DNA of 64,000 nt from Hibiscus mutabilis. Taxonomy: Eukaryota; Streptophyta; Magnoliopsida; Malvales; Malvaceae. How positions within the stretch are numbered: the stretch's first letter is position 1; every line of letters starts with the position of its first letter. Position numbers and translations under genes: made by a program. This document shows, one piece after another, positions 51,101-62,283 of the stretch. The notes beneath the pieces are model-generated. The model was not told the DNA's origin and ran no database searches. It saw only the letters and a list, made by a program, of their open reading frames with translations. Location: NCBI GenBank assembly GCA_019671005.1, contig CM033741.1:992001-1056000 (forward strand), given 5' to 3'.

Positions 51101-51312
51101 AACTCTTAAAACTAAAAGATTACACGACATGTGTATCAAAATTTTTTCATATAAAAAATTAAATAAACTACTTAAACGATTGTATTGAATATCATTTTTG
51201 TGAAGTGATTATATATAATAATTAAATTGAACTTTTATATGCGATTGAACTGGATTTTTTTTATGCTGGAAGTGATAGGTATTTAAATATATGGATTCTT
51301 TAATTATTATTA
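48187..51312. repeat. Left arm of a large inverted duplication
   Basis: Reverse complement of about 59158-62283 with very few differences by eye: single substitutions, a T-run length change and a longer AT tract on the right. In the exons paired positions add up to 110480. It carries the 5' leader, exon 1, exon 2 and the start of intron 2 of a PMT-like gene, plus a telomere-like MITE (50925-51150). The outer edge falls in the intron at CCTTCGAAAG; the inner edge is near GGATTCTTTAATTATTA. Confidence 0.9.
48342..49678 (-). pseudogene. Truncated PMT24/25-like methyltransferase copy
   Basis: Exon 1 runs from ATG 49678 (MATGKYSRVDGRKSSRYC) to a donor near 48575 and exon 2 is 48491-48342 (IWYYNVPHTKLAEVKGHQNW ... 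GALHYIDFIQD). The parent family comprises Golgi type II membrane proteins with an acidic stem and a putative S-adenosylmethionine-dependent methyltransferase domain, thought to act on pectin. This copy has two frame breaks: a run of five A (plus strand, 49592-49596) where the other copy has six, in the membrane helix, and an extra base near 48760 before STAGPDYIPCLDNW, shared with the other copy. All exons after 48342 are missing, including the SAM-binding site, so it cannot make an enzyme. Confidence 0.88.
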
Positions 51313-51507
51313 TTATTTAACGAATTTATATCAATACAAAATCGTTTGAGTTTTATAGATAAATCATTAAATTTACTATAAAAAATTAAATATTAGATTT
51401 ATTTCGGGATAGATATTGAATATGATAAAAAGAAAGTGACCAATAAAATAAAAGATTTAATTTTAATACACAGGATTTTACACAAAATTTGTATATTTAT
51501 ACTATAA
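51313..51507. other. Spacer beside the left arm
   Basis: AT-rich with part of a MITE of the GATACACA family. No gene. Confidence 0.5.
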
Positions 51508-52433
51508 ACTTAAATTTTAAATTATTAAACCTAAACTTTAAAAAACTAAACCCTAAAATCTAAACCCTAAATTCTAAATACTAACCTTAAATTCTAAACT
51601 CTAAACTAAACCCCTAACACTTAAAATTAAAAGGCTTGTGTAAATTAAAATTTACAAAGCCTATGTATTGAAGTTTTTTCACTAAAATAAATGAATATAT
51701 GATTATAATCAATTAAAATTGATTTGATAAGATCAATTTAAAATTATTTTATGATTGAGTTTAACTTGATAAGTATGATTGTTAATATAATATACCGAAA
51801 ACATGAAATCAAATATATTTATCTCGAGTGATAGTAATCAATAAGAATCAAATTTCACATCCATCAATAATCTAATCAACAATTTAAATTTTATTTTGTT
51901 CCATTCATGTGTATTTAATCCCAATTTCATCAGAGAGAATCTCCTAATTAAAATAAAGGGTAAACTACTCAGGTAGCCACTGAACTATTTAGACGTATCT
52001 ATTTTTGACCATTTAATTAGGTAATTCGTCAATCAGACCACTAAACTTTTAAATTAGTCTTATTTTGACTACCGCCATTAAAAAACTAACACAGGGTGAT
52101 GAAAATGTGACGTGACAGTTAACGGAGATTTATAAAATTGCACATTTAGTCTTTATTATTTACCTATTATATAAATTGGTCCCTGTTATTTACAGTAGAT
52201 GTGTAGAAATTTATATAAATTTCATCTGGTAGAAAATTTCTTTTGCGTTTTTCAAGTTTTCGCTAATCTGGTGCATTAGAAAAGATTACAGTAGATTAGC
52301 AGAAAAATGTTTCAAAGTAAACAGAGAATGGAGTAAGGAAGAATAACACGATAAAGTCACCTATGAGATAGCTGAGCAAATTCATCTTCTGACTCATCAT
52401 CCTCATGGTTAATATTAACAAGCGGCACAACAA
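51508..52433. repeat. Chimeric duplicate of two segments from 30.7-34.1 kb
   Basis: 51508-52194 matches 30672-31366 (MITE patch, flank, and the left arm of the Pack-MULE candidate). 52217-52433 matches 33892-34108 in the same orientation (intron 8 and the last 72 bases of exon 8 of the TOM1-like gene). The 2.5 kb between these in the source is absent, with about 22 unmatched bases at the join. The copied exon piece (minus-strand codons for PLVNINHEDDESEDEFAQLS) is a non-functional fragment. Confidence 0.85.
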
Positions 52434-52560
52434 GAAAGGTGGGTGTGGAGAAAAGGATAGCCCTATAGAATTTCTTGACTTTTATGATCCCATGAACCAA
52501 ACAAAATGATAAAAGCGACTACTAGAGTCGTTGAAGACAAAGGCTCCACACCCACCTTTC
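52434..52560. repeat. 17-bp perfect inverted repeat at the duplication edge
   Basis: GAAAGGTGGGTGTGGAG at 52434-52450 is the exact reverse complement of 52544-52560, with 93 bases between. The left half begins exactly where similarity to the TOM1-like gene ends. Confidence 0.85.
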
Positions 52561-52608
52561 CTTACACCATTCTTTTGCCTTCAAACCCAATCTTCTTCCC
52601 CACAAAAC

Positions 52609-53476
52609 ATGTTTGATCCTGCCGCAAAGCTGCCCAAATTTGATTTCAGTCTGTCAGAATACATGGGGAGGAACTATGATTCCAGGTTGCAAGAGACTGC
52701 TCAAAATTATAAGAGTTGGAACACCATGGGAGCTTATGAAACTTGGGTGATGGAACATGACTCGGGAGTCTCTACACCTCCTTTATGGGGAACCAATCCT
52801 TCAAAGAGCGTTGATTATCGATGTTTATCGCCGTCGTCGAAAGCTGAAGCCATCGCTAGGGGCCAAAGGGAGCTTATGGAAATGGTTAGCAGAATGCCCG
52901 AGTCTTGTTTCGAACTCACCTTGAAAGATCTTGTGGAGCACCGGGATGCGGCTGTTGAATCGAAACAGGAGAGTTGTGCTGAAGGGAGAGGTGCCATCAA
53001 TGAAGATATATACAGCAAAGAGAAGGAGAAGAAGAAGAAGAAACCACAAATTAAAACAAGTGGGAGCGTAGATAATGGAGGGTTTCTTCTGAAAATGGTG
53101 TTTCCATTTTCCTTGGGGTCAAAGTCGAAGAAGAAGATGAAGAGGAATGGTTCAAATGTAAATTGTAATTCTAGAGTTTCTCCGAAGCCAGCAGTATCAT
53201 ATGAATCTGGTAAGAGCATAGCCACAGATAAGGAGTGGTGGAAGAAGAGATCGGGGTCGAGCGAGAGCGACGGCGGTGGATCGAATGTAAGCAGTGGAAG
53301 CACCAAAAGCAGCCTCAGCGGCAGGTATGTTTCGACTAAACCATGGGTTCAGCTTTCTGTTTCTCCTTTATAACATTTGAGTTTTGATTCGGAATTAATG
53401 CAGGCATACGGGGAATGGTTGCTTGACTTTCATCTTCAATTGGAAAACAAAAGCATCGCCCTCCGGCCTTGTTTGA
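52609..53476 (+). CDS. Uncharacterised plant protein, two exons
   Basis: Exon 1 reads MFDPAAKLPKFDFSLSEYMG and continues to SSLSGR, with donor GGCAG|GTATG after 53324. Exon 2 is 53404-53476 (TGCAG|GCATACG) and ends CLTFIFNWKTKASPSGLV. The protein has 262 residues from the ATG at 52609; an in-frame ATG at 52531 would give 288. I prefer 52609 because the stretch before it overlaps a junction repeat and reads like leader. Around residues 75-110 is a conserved-looking block (LSPSSKAEAIARGQRELMEM, MPESCFELTLKDLVE). A Lys-rich part (KEKEKKKKKPQ) and a Ser/Gly-rich tail follow. No catalytic motif or membrane segment is visible. In Arabidopsis I recall an unknown gene (emb2170) between TOL3 and a BCKDH E1-alpha gene; this could be its homologue, but that is untested. 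Confidence 0.72.
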
Positions 53477-54358
53477 AAACGGAGTTCAATGTGTAAATTA
53501 TGCTTCCAGTAATGCTAAATGTTTGCGTACCATGCAGCTGCAGAGCCGGTGTATGATCAGATTCAGAGATTGTAGTTACAGGCTTCTCTGTCCCCCCCGC
53601 CACACACACACACAAAATAATCCTGATTTTGCTTTCCTTTAGTTTGAACCGAGCACAAAACAAGTGATTAAAGCAGTGTCAAGATGAACAGATAAATGCT
53701 AATAAATTGCAGCGTAACAGGCGCATCGGTTTTGGAGGTAACCACAACACCGCAAATCGCAAATTATAATTACTTTTTTTAAAAAAATCACATCCATCTT
53801 GCAATCACGACCGCAATCATATTTTATTAAGTATTATTTATTCGGGAAATCTATGAATGAAAAAATCTCTTATCATAGCAATCAAGTTTAAACTGTATTT
53901 ATGTATCCTTTTCATTTTGAAAGTAAAAATTTATAATTAAAAAATATACAAAAAAAATTTAAATGTTCTGAAGCCTTATTAAAGTTCAAAAAGTTTGTTT
54001 AAGCTAGATTGTCCGAGTTAGGTATGTTTTGAGTTGTCTTCTATGTCGAGTTTTGCTCTTTGTAAATACTAACAAGAGCACTCTTTTTCTTTTATTTAGG
54101 TTAGAGAGGTTTTTTAACGAGATTCTTAGTAGTATTCCCTTATTAATAAAAAAAATTCAAAAAGTTATATTTAAAGTAGATTGTTATTAATAAACGATGT
54201 TATAAAGTTTGTAATTATTAATATAAAAATTGTTATAGAAAAAATATGAATTATACATTATTTTTTTGAAGATGTGTAAACAAATACGCTAAGTAGATGG
54301 TTGACTCGACTTTCTCGTTAAAATGACTTAATATTGTTAATAGGGTTATATTTTGGTG
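53477..54358. other. 3' UTR and AT-rich spacer
   Basis: The first 250 bases or so may be 3' UTR of the preceding gene; they contain a CCCCCCCGCC run and a (CA)n tract near 53593-53615. No further gene. Confidence 0.55.
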
Positions 54359-54367
54359 TAAAAAAAT

Positions 54368-55172
54368 GGCTTAACCGTCTAACAAGCTCCTAAATTATAT
54401 ATTTTTTTCAGATAGGTGTCTAAACTATAGTTTGGGTCAAATAGGTGTCTAACATTTCATTCTGTGACTCATTTAAGGTTTTTTTGTCAACGACCTTTAA
54501 AAAAATTATGTCATCCAACCAGAACATGACACATGGCCTATTTTTTATTTTTTTAATTTATGAATTTCTTTAAAAATCTGGATTTCTTTAAAAATCCCAA
54601 AGTTTTAATTTCTTTCAACCAAACTCCCAAATCACATCTCCCTCACCGTCCGACAACCCCCCACACGTCAGTGGTTTCACTGTTCACCACCCAAGTGTCG
54701 GGTACCTCACCGTTCGACATTCCCTACACTCTAGTCGTCGATCGAAACCCAATCGGCCTCTTTTTTCTTTATTGTTGGGTGTTCGTCGGCAATGAAATCG
54801 GCGGTTCATTCGTCAGTTTTTGACGACGAGATGACGGGGTTTTCAGTAGAGGGGGTCTGATGAAGATAAGGGTGGCTAGTGGTGGTTGAATCAGTGGTCG
54901 AAGTGGAGCGATTTAGGGATTTAGGGTTAGGGTTGGGTTTTTTCTAGAGAAATTAAAGAATGTTGGGTTAATTAATATATTTTATCATTTTATTTTTCTA
55001 TTTTTTGGATTTTAATTTCAGAAAATGATAAATCATGCCACATGTTCGAATTTCATTGGATAACAGAAAAAATAACGTCTATCACGAAAAACCTTAAATA
55101 GGTCGCGGAATGAAACATTAGGCACCTATCTAAAAAAATGTATAGTTTAAGCACTTATTTGACTGTTAAGCC
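54368..55172. mobile_element. Mutator-like MITE with perfect 9-bp target duplication
   Basis: The ends GGCTTAACCGTCTAACAAG and TTATTTGACTGTTAAGCC begin inverted arms of about 200 bp (paired TTTTTTTCAGATAGGTGTCT and AGGCACCTATCTAAAAAAA). TAAAAAAAT flanks it on both sides (54359-54367, 55173-55181). The interior (54560-54960) has an open frame on the plus strand rich in Pro, Thr and Ser and a short GGGTTAGGGTTGGG stretch; it may be captured host sequence but is not recognised. 805 bp. Confidence 0.8.
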
Positions 55173-55181
55173 TAAAAAAAT

Positions 55182-57210
55182 TTACACAACCCTTCATATC
55201 TAAACTATAAAATTTAAAACTTAAATTCTCAATCCTAACACCTAAAAATCTAAACCATAAACTCTAAATTTTAAATTCTAATCATAAATCCTAAATTCTA
55301 CACCCTGTAACCTAAACCCTAAGGCCTAAACCCCTAAAATTAAAACGTTTATATATCAAAGTATTTTCTTAGTGATTTCTTTTATTAACCATAAAATGAG
55401 TTGTCTAATTTAATTACATTGAAGGTTTGTGATATGTATGAAAATAGAAATCAAGTTTAGTGATGTAAGCTGTATATTACCCATAAGGTAGGCGAATGGA
55501 AATATTTGATGTAAAAACACATATTTATATAAAAATTTAATTCAAGAAATGATCACAAGTGAATTTATAAAGAATTTGTATATAAGTCCTTCATTCACAT
55601 GTTTAATTCTTTAGTTATTTTATTTAACGATTATATACAATTATGAAAATTAAAAAATATTATATAATAACAATAATTACTATTTAAAAATAATATACAT
55701 ATTTTTTTCAACTGAAGTAATATCTGGTTAATCTGTAACACTAATTTACTCGAAAAAAATCTACAATAATGAAAAAAATGTAATATAATAGGATTTAAAA
55801 TTTTATTACTCAATATATGTAAGCCCGAGATTCATTTGAACCAAACCCAAATTCAAAATCCATATCCCAAACTTAATAAAACCCCAAAAATAAAATTTCA
55901 ATAATATCGGGTTTGATCCACGTGAATCCAAAATATAAAATTTGCTCAAGTAATCGGGCTTTAGTTGTTTTATCATTTGAAAATCGAAAAACATGTTGAT
56001 CCGAATAAAATTCGGTGTTAGTTGGACAGCAAATTTGGTATTCAGATTCTTTTGAATTTGTGTTAATAAAAAAAATCACATGTTTAAATTAGGGTTATCC
56101 GTTTTGTGATTGAAATATACAAATATATTAAAAAAATCAGATTTTGACATGTATTAATAAAAAGTATATAATTTTTTTTTGAATATTCTAAGGTTGATTT
56201 ATAAGGTAGTATCTGTTTATACATATTCTTAAACATTTGACAATGCACACACACTTTGCAGACAAAGCGATTGAACCCGAATCTTTTGAGATGAATGTTA
56301 TCTTTTTCTTTTTTTTTACAGAGACCACTTGTTGGATTCATAAAAAGTATATAATTAAAATAAAAACAAATGTAATAGACTTAAACATACTGTTCTGATC
56401 CCAACAAAATTGGAAAAAAAAAACTCATTAAAAATATACTTTTAGTTATTAGCATAATAGTCCCTCGTTAATTTTAATCCCTCCTTTAATTTGCCTAAAA
56501 CATAATAAAGCACATGTTTAAATTCATGCATGTATTATTTTCGTAAAAGTTTGTTTTGTTATTTGTTGGTGTAACGTTATAAAATACATTATTAGTTTTA
56601 TTTAGGATAAATTTGGACAAAAATTTTATGCCCTTTTTTCGGTGTCCCTTTTTATGCTCTAAATTATAAATCCTAACCTTAAATTATAAATCTTAAACCA
56701 TAAATTCTAAATCCTAAAAAATACACCCTACCTCTAATTCCTTAAAATGATAATTTAATTTTTCGAGATTTTTATTTTTCTTCGAGTATTGAGATGTTAT
56801 GTGAGCTTCGTTGGTAGCATCCATAAATGAAAATCCGAGATTGCCGTTGCTTTCATTGGAATTTGGAACCTGCGTTTCACCTTCATTCCTTGTTGGTTGA
56901 ATTGTATGCCACGTTAAGGTGTTTATTTTCTGTTTAATTTTTGCCATGGTTGCCCATGTTGGGTCTTGCGATATGTTCGGCTTGTATTAGACTGTGATCT
57001 TGATCTAAACCCACTCTTTCCAGTAGTAGAATTTAATAAAATTTATGCTTTTGCTGAGAAAAAAAATCCTATAAAATAGATCTTATTAAAACGAAAAAAA
57101 AAACATTTAAATAACACTAACTAATTCAAACAATTCCTCCCGGCCGCTGCTATTAAAATTTAAGCAGTTTTTAATATTCTAAAGTTCTAACCTAAAAATA
57201 GTAATATTTT
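55182..57210. other. AT-rich intergenic DNA
   Basis: Contains a telomere-like MITE patch (about 55173-55370) and another at 56640-56740. No gene is supported; open frames at 55631, 55873, 56084 and 56714 on the minus strand are AT-rich noise or unplaceable. Confidence 0.55.
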
Positions 57211-57340
57211 ATGCCTATAAATACCAGAGAGCTAGTGTGAGGCAAGATCTAACTTTATCATCTCTTCTACGCAAATAATAGTATTCAATTTCTCAATCTT
57301 TTTTTTTTTCCTGGAAAGTAGCCATCACACAAGCACCTAG
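57211..57340 (+). promoter_or_regulatory. Core promoter-like sequence of the CHS-like pseudogene
   Basis: CCTATAAATACC at about 57213-57224 is a good TATA box, followed by a pyrimidine-containing leader up to the ATG at 57341. Confidence 0.5.
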
Positions 57341-58660
57341 ATGGGTTGCTTCGGAGGAGTGTCTGTTGTTCTAGCTATTGGCACCGCAATACCACCCAAC
57401 TGTTTCTACCAAGCTGATTACTCAGATTTTTACTTCCGAGTTACTAAAACCGACCCCAATTCTCCATTGAAAGATAAGTTCCGACGTATATGTAAATATC
57501 ATGAGGTTATATCTATTTGTATTTACTTATTTGAATGACCTTCAATTACTTTAATTGATTGGTTTTGGTGTTTATAGGTGAAAAATCTGGAATAAGAAAA
57601 CGTTACATGCACTTGACTGAAGACATCATCAGCGCGAATCCAAACTTGATTACCTATAAAGCTCCATCTTTTGATGCTCGTCAAGAAATACTTGTCACTC
57701 AAGTACCTAGGCTTGCAAACGAAGCTGCATTGAAGGCCATCGAAGAATGGGGGCAACCCATGTCAAACATCACTCACCTTATATTTTGTACATCGTCAGG
57801 GGTCGACATGCCTGCTGCCGACCATAAGCTTGCTAAGCTCATTGGTCTCAAACATTCGGTTCAAAGATTCATGATTTATCAACAGGGTTGCTTTGCTGCT
57901 GGGACTGCCCTTCGCCTTTCAAGGATTTGGCAGAAAACAATGCCGGTGCTCGAGTACTTGTCGTGTGCTCAGAGAACATGGTAGGATGTTTTCAGCCACC
58001 GTCGGAGACTCATTCTTTCGAAAAACTCGTTGTTATAGAAGTTGAATAGTTCGAACCAAATCTGCTGTCCATATTCATTTGGAATAAGCTTTGTAAAAGA
58101 CATTAAATTCTGCTTTAATCACTCTTTAATAGTTGTTGTAACAGCTATTTTGGATTAAATTCAGAATGTGGAACTAAAATAGATCTACATTCATTCCTAT
58201 AGATAATGAGCACACAACTTTTAATTCCAATAATGGACGTTTAATTTATTTTGAAACCAGTGAGTTCAATTAAAATACTGTAATTTTTTTTCAAATTTTC
58301 TATAAAAAGATAGAGCGCACGTAGACGTGTCAAATACATGCATTAGAACGAGCACAAGCCGGGCAATAGCGGCATGCACATGCGTGGGCCTTGTCTACTA
58401 GTCTTCAACAAGAGAGGCTATTAAGACCTCTGTCTAAATCAAACTCAAAGTACATTTTCACCCAATATGAAATACTTGACTCGAGCATTATCCAACAATT
58501 TATTCTCGATGAGATGAGAAAAAATACAACAGAAAAAGGCAAATACGCTACCGGCGTGGTTACCACCATACCGGATGGGTTAGAGTGGGGTGTCTTCCTT
58601 GCCTTTTGGGCCGGGTCTGACGGTGGAGACTGTGGCGCTTCGAAGCTTCACATTAAATAA
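57341..58660 (+). pseudogene. Chalcone-synthase-like (type III polyketide synthase) pseudogene
   Basis: Exon 1 (57341-57491) encodes VVLAIGTAIPPNCFYQADYS and ends inside a Cys codon (T|GTAAAT). Exon 2 starts at 57578 (ATAG|GTGAAAAATC) with EKSGIRKRYMHLTEDII. This is the usual intron position of the family. The active-site motif YQQGCFAAGTALRLS with the catalytic Cys is intact near 57890. Soon after, at about 57920, the frame shifts by one base; the shifted frame reads DLAENNAGARVLVVCSE, then homology is lost at about 58020. A C-terminal piece (FILDEMRKNTTEKGK at 58493, then after another shift GPGLTVETVALRS) is found at 58400-58660. About 150-170 residues of the middle are missing and the N-terminus is shorter than usual. 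Enzymes of this family join malonyl-CoA units to a starter CoA; this copy cannot. Confidence 0.87.
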
Positions 58661-59157
58661 AGCTTAGTTATTAACTAGTGTACTAAAAGTGAAATATCAT
58701 AATTATCAACACATGTTTTAAGTTTTTTTTATTGAAAATGTATGTTTTCTTTTTATTTTTTTATCGTGTATTATTTGTTATGTTATGTCTTGGCGCATGG
58801 TTATGTATACGTCTATTTTGAATAAAAATTTTAAATTCTAGAATTGAAAGAGATAATACATCATTTGATAACAACATGAGAAGTGAAGCAAACTTGGCCA
58901 CATAAAAAGGTAAAATTTCATATGTACCCCATGTCAAAATTAATATTCAAATTAAATCCTTTAAGCCCGTAATTAAATAAAAAGTTGTGTTCGGACATAT
59001 GTTAAAAAAATAAAAATCTCGCCCCTTTTGGTATCCTATGTATACCTCAAAGCTTAAAAAATTTAAATTCTAAACCATAACCCTAAATCTTAAATTTTAT
59101 ATCCTAAATCTTAAAAACTAAACTCTACACTCTAAACTATAACACTAAACTTTTAAT
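58661..59157. other. AT-rich spacer
   Basis: No gene. The right part contains CTAAA-type MITE sequence leading to the right duplication arm. Confidence 0.6.
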
Positions 59158-62100
59158 CCTAATAATTAAAGAATCCATATATTTAAATACCTATCACTTC
59201 CAGCATAAAAAAAATCCAGTTCAATCGCATATAAAAGTTCAATTTAATTATTATATATAATCACTTCACAAAAATGATATTCAATACAATCGTTTAAGTA
59301 GTTTATTTCATTTTTTATATGAAAAAATTTTGATACACATTTCGTGTAACCTTTTAGTTTTAGGAGTTAAGGTTTGAGATTTAAGAGTTTAGGTTGTAAG
59401 GTTTAGAATATAAGGTTAGTTTTTAAAATTTAAACTTTAGACTTTAGGGTTTAGAGTAAGGGATTTAATTTTTTAGGGTTAAAAAATTAAGATTTAAGTT
59501 TTTATATTATAAATACACATGCTTGTGTAAAAATAATTTTATACAGCTTGTATGTCAAAATTTACCTTTTTATATATATAGTAAATTATTTCATTAGATA
59601 GCGAGCATGATCAATCTGCATGATAGACCTTTTCTATAATAAAAAAACATCAATAATATGAGAGTAATATATATATATATATATATATTTGAATAGGAGA
59701 ATAATAATTTTTTATTTTGCCTACTATGAAGTTAAAGACAAAATTTATGCCAAGAAAAATATTAGTAATTTTTTTGCACAACGAAATTCCCAAGATCCAT
59801 TGAGAGTCGAGTCAGATGCATGTGAATCCAGTTCATAAATTTGGTTAAGTAATTAATTAGTACACAATATTCAAGGTGATTTCTACTAGAAAATCTCCAT
59901 AATGTTTCCAATTGTTACGATCGGTTTCCTTTTGTAAACTACTATTCATCTGCCGCCGGAACTCCTCCGCTTCCACAATATAAAAGAAGAGGGAAAAAAA
60001 TGAAGTCAGCGTCAGCTTGTGCTGCTCCATTTTCAGCTCTCTACCGGCCCATTTTCATTTTAATCACGAGAGTACCTAAATTCCTCCAAACCCTGATCCC
60101 TTCAACAACCTTCCACCAAAGGTACAGTCTTGCTTCAACGTATACTGCTTTCCTACCGTTCTCCTTTGTTGTTCACGCTTTCAAGTTATCTATCTTTTGG
60201 TTGTTGCGGCTAAATTCTTCCTTATCAGTTAAGTGACTGTCTTGGTTATGGGTTTTTGTATGTAATTCAATTGCTTTTCTAAATTCTAATGGTGTTTTTA
60301 TGTGTCTGCATCTGTTTTATCAGGGCTCCCCTAAGTTGAACTTTAGTGGCTAAACATTAAAAAATCACATTGGAGTAGACTTTTGGGAACTGGGTTTCTT
60401 TCGTAAATCAAGAAAAGGTTTCATTTTGAGTATAAAGCTTTAATCTTTATTTGAAAGATTGCATTAGATAAATGCTGTATTAGTAATTGATTTTCCTTAT
60501 GCAAATATTTTATGCATAAATACAAGAATTTCAGTTACCTTCCTTTGTTTCAGTATATTTTCAAGCTACAATTTGGATTCAATTGTGTATAGATTTAGCT
60601 GTCTAGATCATCCCCCTTTTTGCTCGTAGTGTTCTCTTTCTTTTTACCTACCCCGTTGGTTTTCTAGAATATGAGGGTCGAGGGAAACAAATTTTATATG
60701 ATTTTTAAAGTTGAAATACAATTGTACGAAGTTTGTGATAGTAATGGCTAGTTATTGCTCTTCCAGCTGTATATAACAAGAAAATCCATTAAAAAGAAAC
60801 ATGGCTACCGGAAAGTATTCCAGAGTTGATGGGAGGAAGTCATCACGTTACTGTTTGATAGCTACTATAGTCGTCTTTGTTGTTTTTTGTATAGCTGGTA
60901 TTTGGATGTTCATGTCTTCATCAATTGTTCCAGTTAGGAATTCAGAACTTTTATCTTTGGAGACCAGAAATGAGGTGAAACAAACTGTGCCAAAAGGTGA
61001 CTCTAAGCAATTTGATGATACCTCAGGTGATCTCTCCGGGGTTGAAACCAGAGATTATGGCGGTGGGTTGCCTAGTAAAGTTTCTGGGATCACCGATGAG
61101 GATAATTCCACAGAGAACTTAGTGGTTGAGAGTATTAATGAGGAAAAGGAGTCTCACAATTCAGCTGAGAAAAACCAGGAAGAAAATCATGCAAATGAGA
61201 GTTCTGATGAGAAAGCTGAGTCGGAAACTGCACAAAAAAGGATGGATGAAGATGATGGGAATGGAAATGGGAAAGACGGGGAAACTAATTCAAGAGATGG
61301 CGAATCAAATGTAGAGACTAGAGAAGCAGAGAATCAAGGTGGTGAAATGAAAACAGATTCAGAGGAGAGCTCCAGTGAAAATGGATCTGAGTCAGCCGAG
61401 AGTGGGAAGAACTATGAGGTAGATGAAACTGCAGATGAAATGATGCATATTGGCAAAGAGGCTATTTTGACCAAGAGGAAGAATGACAAAAACCAAGACA
61501 TGCATTCGGAACAGAGTGATGTTGGTAACAGTGTGGAAAGCAAGGAAAACAATCAAGCTTCAAATGAGATTCTCCCTGCCGGTACTCAATCAGAAAATTT
61601 GACCCAGTCTACTACTCAAAATGGAGCTTGGTCAACCCAAGCTGTAGAATCCCAGAATGAGAAGAAATCTCAACAATCTTTTTTATCCAATGAAAATTAT
61701 GATCTCCACTGGAAACTTTTGCAAGTCAACTGCTGGGCCAGACTACATACCTTGCCTAGACAATTGGGAAGTTATCAGAAAGCTTCCAAGCACAAAGCAC
61801 TATGAACATCGCGAGAGGCACTGTCCTGATGAAGCTCCTACCTGTCTTGTCCCTCTGCCTCAAGGATATAAGCGCTCCATAAAGTGGCCTAAAAGTAGAG
61901 ATAAAGTAAGCACCCATCTGCTGCATGAACAAGTGCTTTATTTTTGTGTATTTACTTTGGTTGAAATTTCTTTTGGTGCTTGCTGCAGATCTGGTACTAC
62001 AATGTCCCCCATACCAAGCTTGCAGAGGTTAAGGGGCATCAAAATTGGGTTAAATTAACTGGCGAATACCTTAAGTTCCCTGGTGGTGGAACTCAGTTTG

Positions 62101-62283
62101 TGAATGGTGCTCTTCATTACATTGATTTTATTCAAGATGTAAGTCCTTTCATTATATATGTATGCATGTATGTATTCTGTGTACTAACATAGCCTGTCTG
62201 GATATGTTTTCCTTTATATTTTGCATTTTTGTCTGATGATATGTGATTACTAGTACTTTTATTATACTTTCGAAGGAAAAAAG
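59158..62283. repeat. Right arm of the large inverted duplication
   Basis: Mirror copy of 48187-51312. Contains the MITE (59330-59560), an AT tract that is longer than in the left arm, the PMT-like leader (about 59950-60120), a probable leader intron (GT at 60121, AG before CTGTATATAAC near 60767), exon 1, exon 2 and the start of intron 2. Confidence 0.9.

Noticed and set aside
60000..60236. 78-codon frame in the PMT-like leader
   Set aside because: It crosses a probable leader donor (AAAG|GTACAG at 60120) and differs between the two arms in ways that break it; likely leader sequence, not a gene.
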